Shown: positions 55,563 to 63,232 of the stretch, in pieces | Position numbering within the stretch: position 1 is the first letter of the stretch | How the letters are laid out: the number at the start of each line of letters is the position of its first letter | NCBI GenBank assembly: GCA_002422085.1 | Contig: DISZ01000004.1 | Span: 1-64,000, forward strand | DNA: 64,000 bases | Direction of reading: 5' to 3' | Source: Rhodobacteraceae bacterium UBA6197 | GTDB taxonomy: Bacteria > Pseudomonadota > Alphaproteobacteria > Rhodobacterales > Rhodobacteraceae | The notes under the pieces: generated by a model | Told to the model about the DNA's origin: nothing | Database searches by the model: none | What the model saw: the letters and a program-made list of their open reading frames with translations, nothing else | Made by a program: the position numbers and the translations under genes

Positions 55563-56522
55563 CTAAGCGCTGTAGGTGCGCTTTGCCAGTGGCACGGCGT
55601 CCAGTTCGGCGTTCAGCATCTCGAGCAGGGCCTTTTCGGCACGGTTCATGCTGCGTCTGGCGTTGGTCAGCATGTTGATATCGACGGCTGGCAGGGATTT
55701 GTAGGGTGGCACCTGCCACAAAAGGCCCGACTGCTGATCGCGCCGCGCGACATGCACCGGCAGCGCCCCGATGCCGATATTGGCAACGATCATGCGCCGC
55801 ACCTCGGGCAGGTTCGATGACAGGCCTTTTGGCTCGGGCCGCATGCCCAGACGCCTGCGCATCTGCGCCACCTCCCAAAGTGGACCGTCGAGATCATCGG
55901 TCTGGAACGAAACCACGTCTTCGTCCTTCAACTCGGCGACCTCAATGTCATCACGGCCATACAGCCGATGCGACGGACCGCAGAACAAGCCGAAGTATTC
56001 GCGGTAAAGCACCCGCGCCGAGAGACCGGTTGGCGGCTGCCGCACAAGGCAGATACCCAGGCTGAAGCGGTTTTGCTGCAACTGTACGACCACCTCGGTG
56101 CTGTCCATCGTCGAGATCGTATAGCTCACCTTCGGAAAGCGCAGGTTCAAGCGTTCCAGGACCGCATCGAAATGCGGGCAGACGACATGGCTGGCGACCG
56201 CGATGCTGATCTGGCCCGAGACCTCGTCTTCCAGCCCATCCAACAGGTCGGGAAGCTGGGCGACCGCGCCGAAAATCGCGCTGGCCTCGCCATAGAGAAC
56301 CTGACCCCAGGGCGTGATGCTGAAGTGTTTGGGCGTGCGGTGAACCAGCTTGCGCCCGATGATATCTTCAAGCCGTTTCAGGGCCGCGCTGATCGTCGGT
56401 TGCTTCAGGCCCAGAAAATGAGCCGCCGGCGTGATGCCGCCCTCATCCACCACGACCATGAACGTGCGCAGCAAATTCCAGTCCAGATTCCATGGAAAGC
56501 GTTGTTCGTATGGTTTTAGCAT
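55563..56522 (-). CDS. LysR-family transcriptional regulator
   Basis: A 319-residue regulator. The winged-helix domain comprises WNLLRTFMVVVDEGGITPAA, then HFLGLKQPTISAALKRLEDI and IGRKLVHRT. A LysR substrate-binding domain follows (VSGQISIAVASHVVCPHFDA, then MIVANIGIGALPVHVARRD). It is divergent from the ABC/creatininase operon with about 140 bases between, the normal arrangement for a LysR activator of that operon. The ATG at 56522 is used; a TTG at 56534 would add four residues. Confidence 0.93.
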   Translation of the reverse strand: MLKPYEQRFPWNLDWNLLRTFMVVVDEGGITPAAHFLGLKQPTISAALKRLEDIIGRKLVHRTPKHFSITPWGQVLYGEASAIFGAVAQLPDLLDGLEDEVSGQISIAVASHVVCPHFDAVLERLNLRFPKVSYTISTMDSTEVVVQLQQNRFSLGICLVRQPPTGLSARVLYREYFGLFCGPSHRLYGRDDIEVAELKDEDVVSFQTDDLDGPLWEVAQMRRRLGMRPEPKGLSSNLPEVRRMIVANIGIGALPVHVARRDQQSGLLWQVPPYKSLPAVDINMLTNARRSMNRAEKALLEMLNAELDAVPLAKRTYSA

Positions 56523-56532
56523 AGATTTCGTC

Positions 56533-56551
56533 AATCATTGGGATTTTGATT
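56533..56551. promoter_or_regulatory. Candidate LysR operator
   Basis: AATCA-N9-TGATT is a perfect 5-base-arm inverted repeat of 19 bases with the T-N11-A spacing usual for LysR sites. It lies 11 bases before the LysR start in the divergent promoter region. An outer pair ATAGAT (56521-56526) and ATCTAT (56552-56557) surrounds it, though not with the same centre. Confidence 0.4.
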
Positions 56552-56661
56552 ATCTATTTGCCCTATGCAGCAACGCAACGCAACCTGTCAGTCATAAGGA
56601 CTTTGGGCCGCGACTCAGCCTGCGCGGGTCGAAGAAAACGATAACAACAGGGAAAACAGAC

Positions 56662-57450
56662 ATGATGAAATCCATGAACATCCTGCGCCGCAGCGTCCTG
56701 ATTGGCACCGTCGCCATGTTGGGGCTGGGCGTCGCGCCGCTTGCGGCCAACGCGGACGAGCTTGCCGGTATCCAAGAGCGCGGCGTGCTGCGCATCGCGA
56801 TGAGCGGTCAGTATCCGCCCTTCAACTTCGTCAACGAGCAAAACGAGGTCGTCGGCTTTGACCCGGCCATCGGCACCGAAATTGCCAAGCGCATGGGGCT
56901 GAAGACCGAGATCATTACCACCGCATGGGACGGCATCATCGGTGGCCTGCTGGCGAACAAGTATGATGCGGTCGTCGGCTCCATGTCGATCACCGAAGAG
57001 CGCGACAAGGTGATCGACTTCGTCGGCCCCTACTACAACACCAAGCGGGCGATCTTTACCAAGACCGGGTCCGACATCACCAGCGTCGCGCAGCTTGCCG
57101 ATGCCAAGGTCGGCGTCACCCTGGGCGAGACGCATGAACAATGGGCGCGCGATCAGGGCTATGACATCAACACCTACAAGGGCCTGCCCGAACTGCTTTT
57201 GGAACTCGACAACGGCCGCGTCGATGCCATCGTGAACGACTCGATCCCCGTGATGCTCGCGATGAAGGCCGGGCAGTATGATCTGGCGATGATCAACGAT
57301 CCCGCGGCCGAGCCGATCGGTGCCGGCATCGCGATCCGTGAAGGCAACCCGGATCTGGCCGCCGCCATGCAAAAGGCGTTGGACGACATGATGGCGGACG
57401 GCACCTATCTTGCCATCGCCAACGAATGGGTCGGCGGCGACATTCGCTGA
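56662..57450 (+). CDS. Amino-acid/amine ABC substrate-binding protein (SBP family 3)
   Basis: A 262-residue periplasmic protein. Signal peptide runs from MMKSMNILRRSVLIG to LAANA, cleaved before DELAGI. Mature blocks are GVLRIAMSGQYPPFNFVNEQ, then GFDPAIGTEIAKRMGLKTE, AWDGIIGGLLANKYDAVVGS and MSITEERDKVIDFVGPYYN. It ends IANEWVGGDIR, close to cystine/glutamine/polar amino acid binders. The AGGG site lies 8-12 bases before the ATG at 56662; the next codon is also ATG. First gene of the LysR-linked operon; the creatininase, permeases and ATPase follow. Confidence 0.94.
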   Translation: MMKSMNILRRSVLIGTVAMLGLGVAPLAANADELAGIQERGVLRIAMSGQYPPFNFVNEQNEVVGFDPAIGTEIAKRMGLKTEIITTAWDGIIGGLLANKYDAVVGSMSITEERDKVIDFVGPYYNTKRAIFTKTGSDITSVAQLADAKVGVTLGETHEQWARDQGYDINTYKGLPELLLELDNGRVDAIVNDSIPVMLAMKAGQYDLAMINDPAAEPIGAGIAIREGNPDLAAAMQKALDDMMADGTYLAIANEWVGGDIR

Positions 57451-57508
57451 ACCTGTCTGCCTGCCGGGCGGTCCCCGGCAGGCGCATCCCTCTTGCGAGG
57501 TCATCTTC

Positions 57509-58300
57509 ATGACAACGACATACGGCCATCTGACGTGGGAAGATGTGCGCGATGCCGACAAGGATCGCGTGGTCATCCTGAACGTCTCGGCGACCGAGGA
57601 TCACGGACCGCACATGCCGCTGGACACCGACACGGTGCTGGGCATGGCCGTGGCCGAAGGTGTGGCCAAGGCGGCCCCGGACGAGGTCTTTGTCATGCCG
57701 CCGGTGCCCTACGGTTTCAACGAACACCACAAGGATTTTCCGGGGGTCATCTGGATTCAGCCCGAAACGCTGATCGCCTTTGTCACCGACATCACCAAGT
57801 CGCTGGCCCATCACGGGTTCCGCCGCATCCTGCTGCTGAATTCGCACGGCTCGAACCATCCGTGCCTTGATCTGGCCGCGCGCAAGACGGTGATCGAGAC
57901 GGGGATCATCTGCGTGTCGGCCTCTTACTGGAACCTGATGTCGGCGCGGATCAACGCGGTGCGAAAATCCGAAATCGGCGGCATCGCCCATGCCGGAGAG
58001 TTCGAGGCGGCGATGTACATGCATCTGCATCCCGAGCGCGTGCATATCGAAAAATCCGCAGTGCAAAACCTGCACAACCCCGACAGCAAGTTCTTCAACC
58101 TCGATCTGGCCGGCGGCGGCGGCGGCGCGATGTTGATGCGCTGGTGGTCGGCTGTGTCCCCCGACGGCACCATGGGCGACCCGACCGTGGCCGACCCCGA
58201 GACCGGAAAGCGGTTTCTGGATGCCGCGATCGACGAAACCACCGCCCTGATCCGCGAAATCCGCGCGCTGCCGATCCTGCCGCGCCAAGACCATCACTGA
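57509..58300 (+). CDS. Creatininase-family amidohydrolase
   Basis: A 263-residue cytosolic metalloenzyme. Family motif is ATEDHGPHMPLDTDT near residues 28-42 (E30, H32 and H35 as likely metal ligands). Others are PYGFNEHHKDFPGVIWI, the strand RRILLLNSHGSNHP and GIAHAGEFEAAMYMHLHPE. True creatininase opens the creatinine lactam ring; others act on formamides, dipeptides or peptide precursors (MftE). Here, embedded between the binding protein and permeases of an importer, it should hydrolyse a ring amide or amide of the imported compound. The upstream frame overlaps the binding-protein gene, so ATG 57509 is used. Confidence 0.93.
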   Translation: MTTTYGHLTWEDVRDADKDRVVILNVSATEDHGPHMPLDTDTVLGMAVAEGVAKAAPDEVFVMPPVPYGFNEHHKDFPGVIWIQPETLIAFVTDITKSLAHHGFRRILLLNSHGSNHPCLDLAARKTVIETGIICVSASYWNLMSARINAVRKSEIGGIAHAGEFEAAMYMHLHPERVHIEKSAVQNLHNPDSKFFNLDLAGGGGGAMLMRWWSAVSPDGTMGDPTVADPETGKRFLDAAIDETTALIREIRALPILPRQDHH

Positions 58301-58312
58301 AAGGCGGGTGAT

Positions 58313-58960
58313 TTGGACTATGAACTGATCCTGCGGGTCTATCCCTTCTTTCTTGAGGCGGCATGGGTGACGATCGAGCTGTCGGTCTTGACGGCTTTGC
58401 TGGGCCTGACCTGCGGTGCCCTCGGGGCGGCGGCGCGCCTGTCGCGGCTGGCACCGGTGCGCTGGATCGCAGCCACCTATGTCAGCGTGTTTCGCGGCAC
58501 GCCCGCGCTGATCCAGATCTTCATCCTCTATTTCGGCGGCCCGCAAATCGGCATCCAGCTGGACAGTTTTTCTGCCGGGACCATCGCGCTTGGCGTCAAC
58601 ATCGGCGCCTACATGACCGAAACCATCCGCGGCGCCATCCTGTCGGTTGACCGGGGCCAGACCGAGGCCGCCCGCACGCTGGGCATGAGCCGCTGGGAAA
58701 CCATGCGCAAGGTGGTGCTGCCGCAGGCTGCGCGCATGATGATCCGCCCGCTGGGCGTGAACATCAACGCGCTGATCAAGGGTACCGCGCTGGTCGCACC
58801 GATTTCGGTGGTCGAACTGACCTATACCGCGCAGCGCTTTATCGGATCGACCTACAAGCCGTTCGAGATGTTCCTGCTGTCGGGGCTTCTCTACATGATC
58901 ATCATCTATGTGGTCGGTCACGGCATCAACTGGCTGGACCGGCGGGCGCGGATCACATGA
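58313..58960 (+). CDS. Amino acid ABC transporter permease (HisM/GlnP type)
   Basis: A 215-residue permease with ELSVLTALLGLTCGALGAAA, then VFRGTPALIQIFILYFGGPQ, NIGAYMTETIRGAILSVDRG and the EAA loop TEAARTLGMSRWETMRKVVL. The start is TTG at 58313, preceded by AAAGGCGGG; no in-frame ATG or GTG lies nearby, so the TTG start is likely real. It follows the creatininase gene by 12 bases. Confidence 0.92.
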   Translation: MDYELILRVYPFFLEAAWVTIELSVLTALLGLTCGALGAAARLSRLAPVRWIAATYVSVFRGTPALIQIFILYFGGPQIGIQLDSFSAGTIALGVNIGAYMTETIRGAILSVDRGQTEAARTLGMSRWETMRKVVLPQAARMMIRPLGVNINALIKGTALVAPISVVELTYTAQRFIGSTYKPFEMFLLSGLLYMIIIYVVGHGINWLDRRARIT

Positions 58961-58990
58961 GCGGTGCGCACGATATGACAGGAGGCCGCC

Positions 58991-59647
58991 ATGGGTCTTG
59001 ATTTCACGGTAGTGCCCGGCTACTTCGGCGTGCTCTTGATGGGCGCGGGCTGGACCATCGCGATCACGGTCGTCGCCGGTCTGCTCAGCTTTTTCGGCGG
59101 CATCGTCTTTGCGGTGATCGCGCTTTACGGCCACTGGTCCCTGCGTCTGCCGGTGCGCGGCTTTGCGTTTCTGTTCATGGGCACGCCGCTGCTGCTGCAA
59201 CTGTTCCTGATCTATTTCGGGCTGATCCAGATCGGCATCGACCTGCCGGCCTTTGTCGCCGGGGTGATCGGGCTGGGGCTGCACTTTGCCGTCTACAATT
59301 CCGAACTGATCCAGGCCTCGATCCTGGCGGTGGACAAGGGCCAGTATGAAGGTGCGCGCACCCTTGGCCTGTCGCGCGGGCAGACCCTGCGCCGGATCGT
59401 GATTCCGCAGGCGGTGCGGGCCGTGATCCCGCCGATGGGCAACAACATGATCGCCCTCTTGAAGGATTCCGCGCTGGTCTCGGTGATCGGGGTGATGGAG
59501 CTGACGCTGGCCGCCCAGCAGGCCATCAGCCGCACCTACCGTCCGTTCGAGTTCTACCTCGCGGCGGCCTTTTGCTATTACATCGTCAACCTCGCGCTGG
59601 AGGCGGGCCTGCGCCGTCTGGAACGCCGCATTGCCGCCTCGCGCTGA
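58991..59647 (+). CDS. Amino acid ABC transporter permease (HisQ/GlnP type)
   Basis: A 218-residue second permease. It has MGAGWTIAITVVAGLLSFFG, then LFMGTPLLLQLFLIYFGLIQ, the helix HFAVYNSELIQASILAVDKG and the EAA loop YEGARTLGLSRGQTLRRIVI. A strong AGGAGG site precedes the ATG. Partner of the preceding permease. Confidence 0.93.
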   Translation: MGLDFTVVPGYFGVLLMGAGWTIAITVVAGLLSFFGGIVFAVIALYGHWSLRLPVRGFAFLFMGTPLLLQLFLIYFGLIQIGIDLPAFVAGVIGLGLHFAVYNSELIQASILAVDKGQYEGARTLGLSRGQTLRRIVIPQAVRAVIPPMGNNMIALLKDSALVSVIGVMELTLAAQQAISRTYRPFEFYLAAAFCYYIVNLALEAGLRRLERRIAASR

Positions 59648-59662
59648 GAAAGGAACGCCGCC

Positions 59663-60460
59663 ATGACAGAAAAAACGACTAAAAAAGCGACAGAAAAAGC
59701 GACAGGAAAAGCCTTTATCACCATCAAGAACGCCGCCAAAAGCTATGGCACGCTCAAGGTGCTGCGCGATATCAACCTGACGGTTCAGCGCGGCCAGATC
59801 GTCGCCATCATCGGGCCATCCGGTTCCGGAAAATCGACCCTGCTGCGCGCCATCAACGAACTTGATCCGCTGACCTCGGGCGAGGTCTGGCTGGAAGATG
59901 TGCAGATCAACAAGAAACTGCCACCGCGCCAGCACGAAGCGCATGTCAATCAGGTCCGTCAGGACATCGGCATGGTGTTTCAGCACTTCAACCTGTTCCC
60001 GCATCTGACCGTGCGCGGCAACATCACGCTGGCGCCGCGCATGCTCAAGGGTCTGTCCGAGGCGGATGCCAACGCGCTGGCCGAAGAGCAGCTGGCCAAG
60101 GTCGGCCTGTCCGAAAAGATCGACGAATACCCCTCGCGCCTGTCCGGTGGCCAGAAACAGCGCGTCGCGATCGCGCGGGCCTTGGCAATGAAGCCCAAGG
60201 TGATGCTGTTCGACGAGGCGACATCGGCGCTTGATCCGGAATTGGTCGAAGAGGTCAATCTGGTGATGAAGCAACTGGCCGAGGAACACATGACCATGAT
60301 CATCGTCACCCACGAGATGGATTTCGCCGCCTCGGTCTGTGACCGGGTGTTGTTCATGGATCAGGGCGTGGTGGTCGAAGAAGGCCCGCCATCGGTGATC
60401 TTCCGCAACCCCAAGGAAGAACGCACCCGAAATTTCCTGCGCAAACACCTTAGTCGCTGA
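59663..60460 (+). CDS. Amino acid ABC transporter ATP-binding protein (GlnQ/HisP type)
   Basis: A 265-residue ATPase. Walker A GPSGSGKS (residues 51-58), Q-loop IGMVFQHFNLFPHLT, signature LSGGQKQRVAIARALA, Walker B VMLFDEATSALDPE (Ala instead of the usual Pro after DE), H-loop MIIVTHEMDFA. The first 18 residues are a Lys/Thr-rich extension (MTEKTTKKATEKATGK) coded by a tandem DNA repeat and not seen in typical family members. AAAGGAA before the ATG. Confidence 0.93.
   Translation: MTEKTTKKATEKATGKAFITIKNAAKSYGTLKVLRDINLTVQRGQIVAIIGPSGSGKSTLLRAINELDPLTSGEVWLEDVQINKKLPPRQHEAHVNQVRQDIGMVFQHFNLFPHLTVRGNITLAPRMLKGLSEADANALAEEQLAKVGLSEKIDEYPSRLSGGQKQRVAIARALAMKPKVMLFDEATSALDPELVEEVNLVMKQLAEEHMTMIIVTHEMDFAASVCDRVLFMDQGVVVEEGPPSVIFRNPKEERTRNFLRKHLSR
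59682..59705 (+). repeat. 12-bp tandem repeat in the ATPase N-terminus
   Basis: AAAAAGCGACAG occurs twice in tandem, followed by a partial third copy (GAAAAGCC). It encodes the KKATEKATGK extension and could slip in frame by four residues. Confidence 0.7.
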
Positions 60461-60464
60461 AAGC

Positions 60465-61811
60465 GTGACCCAAATGACCAACCTGTTCTACCAGACGAAA
60501 TCACCCCGCCCCATGCTCGACCGCGCCGAGGGGATCTATATGTGGGACACCAGCGGCAAGCGCTATATCGACGGCTCAAGCGGCGCGATGGTCAGCAATA
60601 TCGGCCATTCGAACCCGGCCGTGCTGGACGCGATGCGCGCGCAGATGGACAAGTCGACTTTTGGCTATCGGCTGCACTTCCAGACGGACTCGTCCGAGAA
60701 ACTGGCCGCCAAGACCGCCGCCTTGGCGCCCGAAGGAATGAACAAGATCTTTTTCGTTTCTGGCGGCTCTGAAGCGGTTGAAAGCACACTGAAGATGGCG
60801 CGTCAGTATGCGCTGACCCAAGGCCAGTCACAGCGGTTCAAGGTGATCTCGCGCTATCCGAGCTATCACGGCTGCACGCTGGGCGCGCTGGCAATCACCG
60901 GCTATGCGCCGATGACCGCGCCGTTCGACCCGATGATGCAGCGGATGCCCAAGATACCCGCCCCGCGCGCCTATCTTGAAGGGTTGGATGCAGACGACCC
61001 GGCCACGGGTCTGCACTACGCCAACATGCTTGAGGCCAAGATCCTCGAAGAAGGCCCCGACACCGTGCTGGCCTTTATCGTCGAGCCGGTCGGCGGTGCC
61101 TCGACCGGCGCGCTGGTGCCCCCGGCGGGCTACATGCAGCGCATTCGCGAAATCTGCACGCAATACGGTGTCTTGTTGATTCATGACGAGGTGATGACCG
61201 GCGGCGGCCGCACCGGGCGCTTTTTCGGCGCCGAGCATTGGGCCACGGTGCCCGACCTCATCTCGATCTCGAAAGGGTTTGGCGGCGGCTATGTTCCCTT
61301 GGGCGCGATGATCGCCCGCGATGACATCGTCGAGGCGGTGATGGGCGCGGGCGGCTTTGTCCACGGCTTCACCTATGCCGGCAATCCGCTTGCCTGTGCC
61401 GCGGGCTGTGCGGTGCTGGAGCAGATCGAGGAACACGACCTGATCGGCAACGCCGCCCGCATGGGCGACAGGCTGGGCGATCGGCTGCGTGGCCTCATGC
61501 AGCGGTATCCGCTGATTGGCGATGTGCGCGGCAAGGGGCTGCTGATGGCGTTCGAACTGATGGCCGACCGCAATACCAAGGCGCCGCTGCCCGCCAACCT
61601 GAACGCGCATGCCCGGCTGGTCGATATCGCCTATGACAACGGTCTCATCATCTATTCCCGGCGGACCCGCGGCGGCGCATCGGGCGATCACTTTCTGGTC
61701 TGCCCGCCGATGATCGTGAACGAGGTGCAGCTGGACGACATCACCGACCGGCTGGACCGGTCGCTGGCCAGCTACATGGCCGAAATTCCGCAATACTCGG
61801 GCGCGAGGTAA
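60465..61811 (+). CDS. Class III PLP aminotransferase
   Basis: A 448-residue enzyme. Blocks are GIYMWDTSGKRYIDGSSGAM, then FFVSGGSEAVESTLKMARQY, SYHGCTLGALAITGY, LLIHDEVMTGGGRTGRFFG, the Schiff-base lysine K270 in SISKGFGGGYVPLGAM, and HGFTYAGNPLACAAGC. It is closest within this window to the enzymes at 18878 and 33406. GTG 60465 gives the longest frame; ATG 60474 is an equally plausible start, as neither has a clear ribosome-binding site. It follows the ATPase gene by 4 bases. Confidence 0.92.
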   Translation: MTQMTNLFYQTKSPRPMLDRAEGIYMWDTSGKRYIDGSSGAMVSNIGHSNPAVLDAMRAQMDKSTFGYRLHFQTDSSEKLAAKTAALAPEGMNKIFFVSGGSEAVESTLKMARQYALTQGQSQRFKVISRYPSYHGCTLGALAITGYAPMTAPFDPMMQRMPKIPAPRAYLEGLDADDPATGLHYANMLEAKILEEGPDTVLAFIVEPVGGASTGALVPPAGYMQRIREICTQYGVLLIHDEVMTGGGRTGRFFGAEHWATVPDLISISKGFGGGYVPLGAMIARDDIVEAVMGAGGFVHGFTYAGNPLACAAGCAVLEQIEEHDLIGNAARMGDRLGDRLRGLMQRYPLIGDVRGKGLLMAFELMADRNTKAPLPANLNAHARLVDIAYDNGLIIYSRRTRGGASGDHFLVCPPMIVNEVQLDDITDRLDRSLASYMAEIPQYSGAR

Positions 61812-61820
61812 GGACAGGAC

Positions 61821-62747
61821 ATGTCAAAGATCATCATCACCTGCGCCATCACCGGGTCGATCCATACCCCGTCGATGTCGCCCCACCTGCCGGTCACGGC
61901 ACAAGAGATCACCGACAATGCCATCGGTGCCTCTGAAGCCGGGGCCGCGATCTTGCACCTGCACGCCCGCAACCCGGACAATGGTCGGCCCTCCGCCGAT
62001 CCGGCGCATTTCATGGCGTTCCTGCCGCGGATCAAGCAGCGCTGCGATGCGGTGCTCAATATCTCGACCGGCGGCAGCGCGACGATGACGCTGGACGACC
62101 GGCTTGCCGCGCCGAAACTGGCGAAACCAGAGATGTGTTCGCTGAACATGGGCACGATGAACTTTGCGCTTTATCCGGCGGCCGCGCGGATCACCGAGTG
62201 GAAATACGACTGGGAAAAGCCGTTCCTTGAAGGCTCGGATGATCTGGTGTTCAAGAATACCCCGCGTGACATGGCCCATATCCTGCACGAGCTGGGCGAT
62301 CAGCGCGGCGCCCGGTTCGAGTTCGAATGCTATGACATCAGCCACCTTTATATGCTGCGGCACTTCGTGGATCGCGGGTTGGTCGGCGGCCCGCTGTTCA
62401 TCCAGTTCGTCTTTGGCGTGCTGGGCGGCATCGGGCCGGACCCGGAAAACCTGACCCATATGAAGCTGATCGCGGACAAGTTGTTTGGTGACGGCTATAC
62501 CTTTTCCGTGCTCGCGGCGGGGCGGCACCAGATGCCGCTGATTACCCTGTCCGCCATTCTGGGCGGTCACGTCCGCGTCGGGCTGGAAGACAGCCTGATG
62601 ATCTCGCGTGGGGTTCTGGCCAGGAACAATGCCGAACAGGTCAGCAAGATCCGCCGCATCGTCGAGGAACTGGGCCGCACCGTGGCCTCGCCCGATGAGG
62701 CCCGCGCGATGCTGCACCTCAAGGGTGCCGACCGGACGGGGATTTGA
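61821..62747 (+). CDS. Beta-keto acid cleavage enzyme (BKACE, DUF849; Kce-like)
   Basis: A 308-residue zinc TIM-barrel enzyme. H46 and H48 in AAILHLHARNPDNGRPS are the metal ligands, at the same positions as in the characterised 3-keto-5-aminohexanoate cleavage enzyme. Others are LNISTGGSATMTLDDRL, then KPEMCSLNMGTMNF, RFEFECYDISHLYML and GGHVRVGLEDSLMISRG. BKACEs react a beta-keto acid with acetyl-CoA to give acetoacetate and a CoA ester. The substrate here should be the oxo acid made by the preceding aminotransferase. AGGACAG precedes the ATG. Confidence 0.94.
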   Translation: MSKIIITCAITGSIHTPSMSPHLPVTAQEITDNAIGASEAGAAILHLHARNPDNGRPSADPAHFMAFLPRIKQRCDAVLNISTGGSATMTLDDRLAAPKLAKPEMCSLNMGTMNFALYPAAARITEWKYDWEKPFLEGSDDLVFKNTPRDMAHILHELGDQRGARFEFECYDISHLYMLRHFVDRGLVGGPLFIQFVFGVLGGIGPDPENLTHMKLIADKLFGDGYTFSVLAAGRHQMPLITLSAILGGHVRVGLEDSLMISRGVLARNNAEQVSKIRRIVEELGRTVASPDEARAMLHLKGADRTGI

Positions 62748-62749
62748 CC

Positions 62750-63232
62750 ATGGACGGCATTGTGATCGCGCCGGTGACGCAGGACACCGTGCCCCTGCTG
62801 GATGCGGCATTGCGCCGTCTGGCAACAGATCTGGGCGATGACTACCTGGCCGATCAGGCGACGCTGTCTGCCGCGATCTGCGGACCGGCGTCGGGGTGTT
62901 TCGCGCTGCTTGCCAGCAGCGACGAAGGGACCATGGGCGTGGTTCTGGTCGCACCGGTCTTTTCCACGATGCGCGGGGGGGCGGGGCTTTTCGTCAGTGA
63001 CCTGTGGGTCGCGGCCTCTGCGCGTGGCAAAGGGCTGGCGCGTCGCCTGCTGGCGGCCACCTTGCAGGAAGGCGCGCGGCGACATAGCGCGCGCTTTCTA
63101 AAACTCACCGTCTATCACGATAACCCGGGCGCGCGCGCCAGCTATGACCGGCTTGGATTTGCCGCGTCGCCTGACGAGACGAACATGTTTTTGACCGGTG
63201 CCGCGCTTGAAACACTGAGAGAGACGCTATGA
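62750..63232 (+). CDS. GNAT-family N-acetyltransferase
   Basis: A 160-residue acetyltransferase. The acetyl-CoA loop is ASARGKGLARRLLAATLQEG (R/Q-x-x-G-x-G/A), preceded by the FVSDLWVAA strand and followed by LKLTVYHDNPGARASYDRLG. This is typical of amine/amino acid acetyltransferases. Start ATG 62750 lies 2 bases after the BKACE stop, and the end overlaps the next gene by ATGA. An acetylase next to a deacetylase in one operon suggests an acetylated intermediate or protection of a reactive amine. Confidence 0.9.
   Translation: MDGIVIAPVTQDTVPLLDAALRRLATDLGDDYLADQATLSAAICGPASGCFALLASSDEGTMGVVLVAPVFSTMRGGAGLFVSDLWVAASARGKGLARRLLAATLQEGARRHSARFLKLTVYHDNPGARASYDRLGFAASPDETNMFLTGAALETLRETL

Noticed and set aside
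57293..60481. 1062-codon open frame on the - strand opposite the creatininase/ABC operon
   Set aside because: Lies antisense to five well-supported genes; rich in His/Arg/Gln/Asp with no motif.
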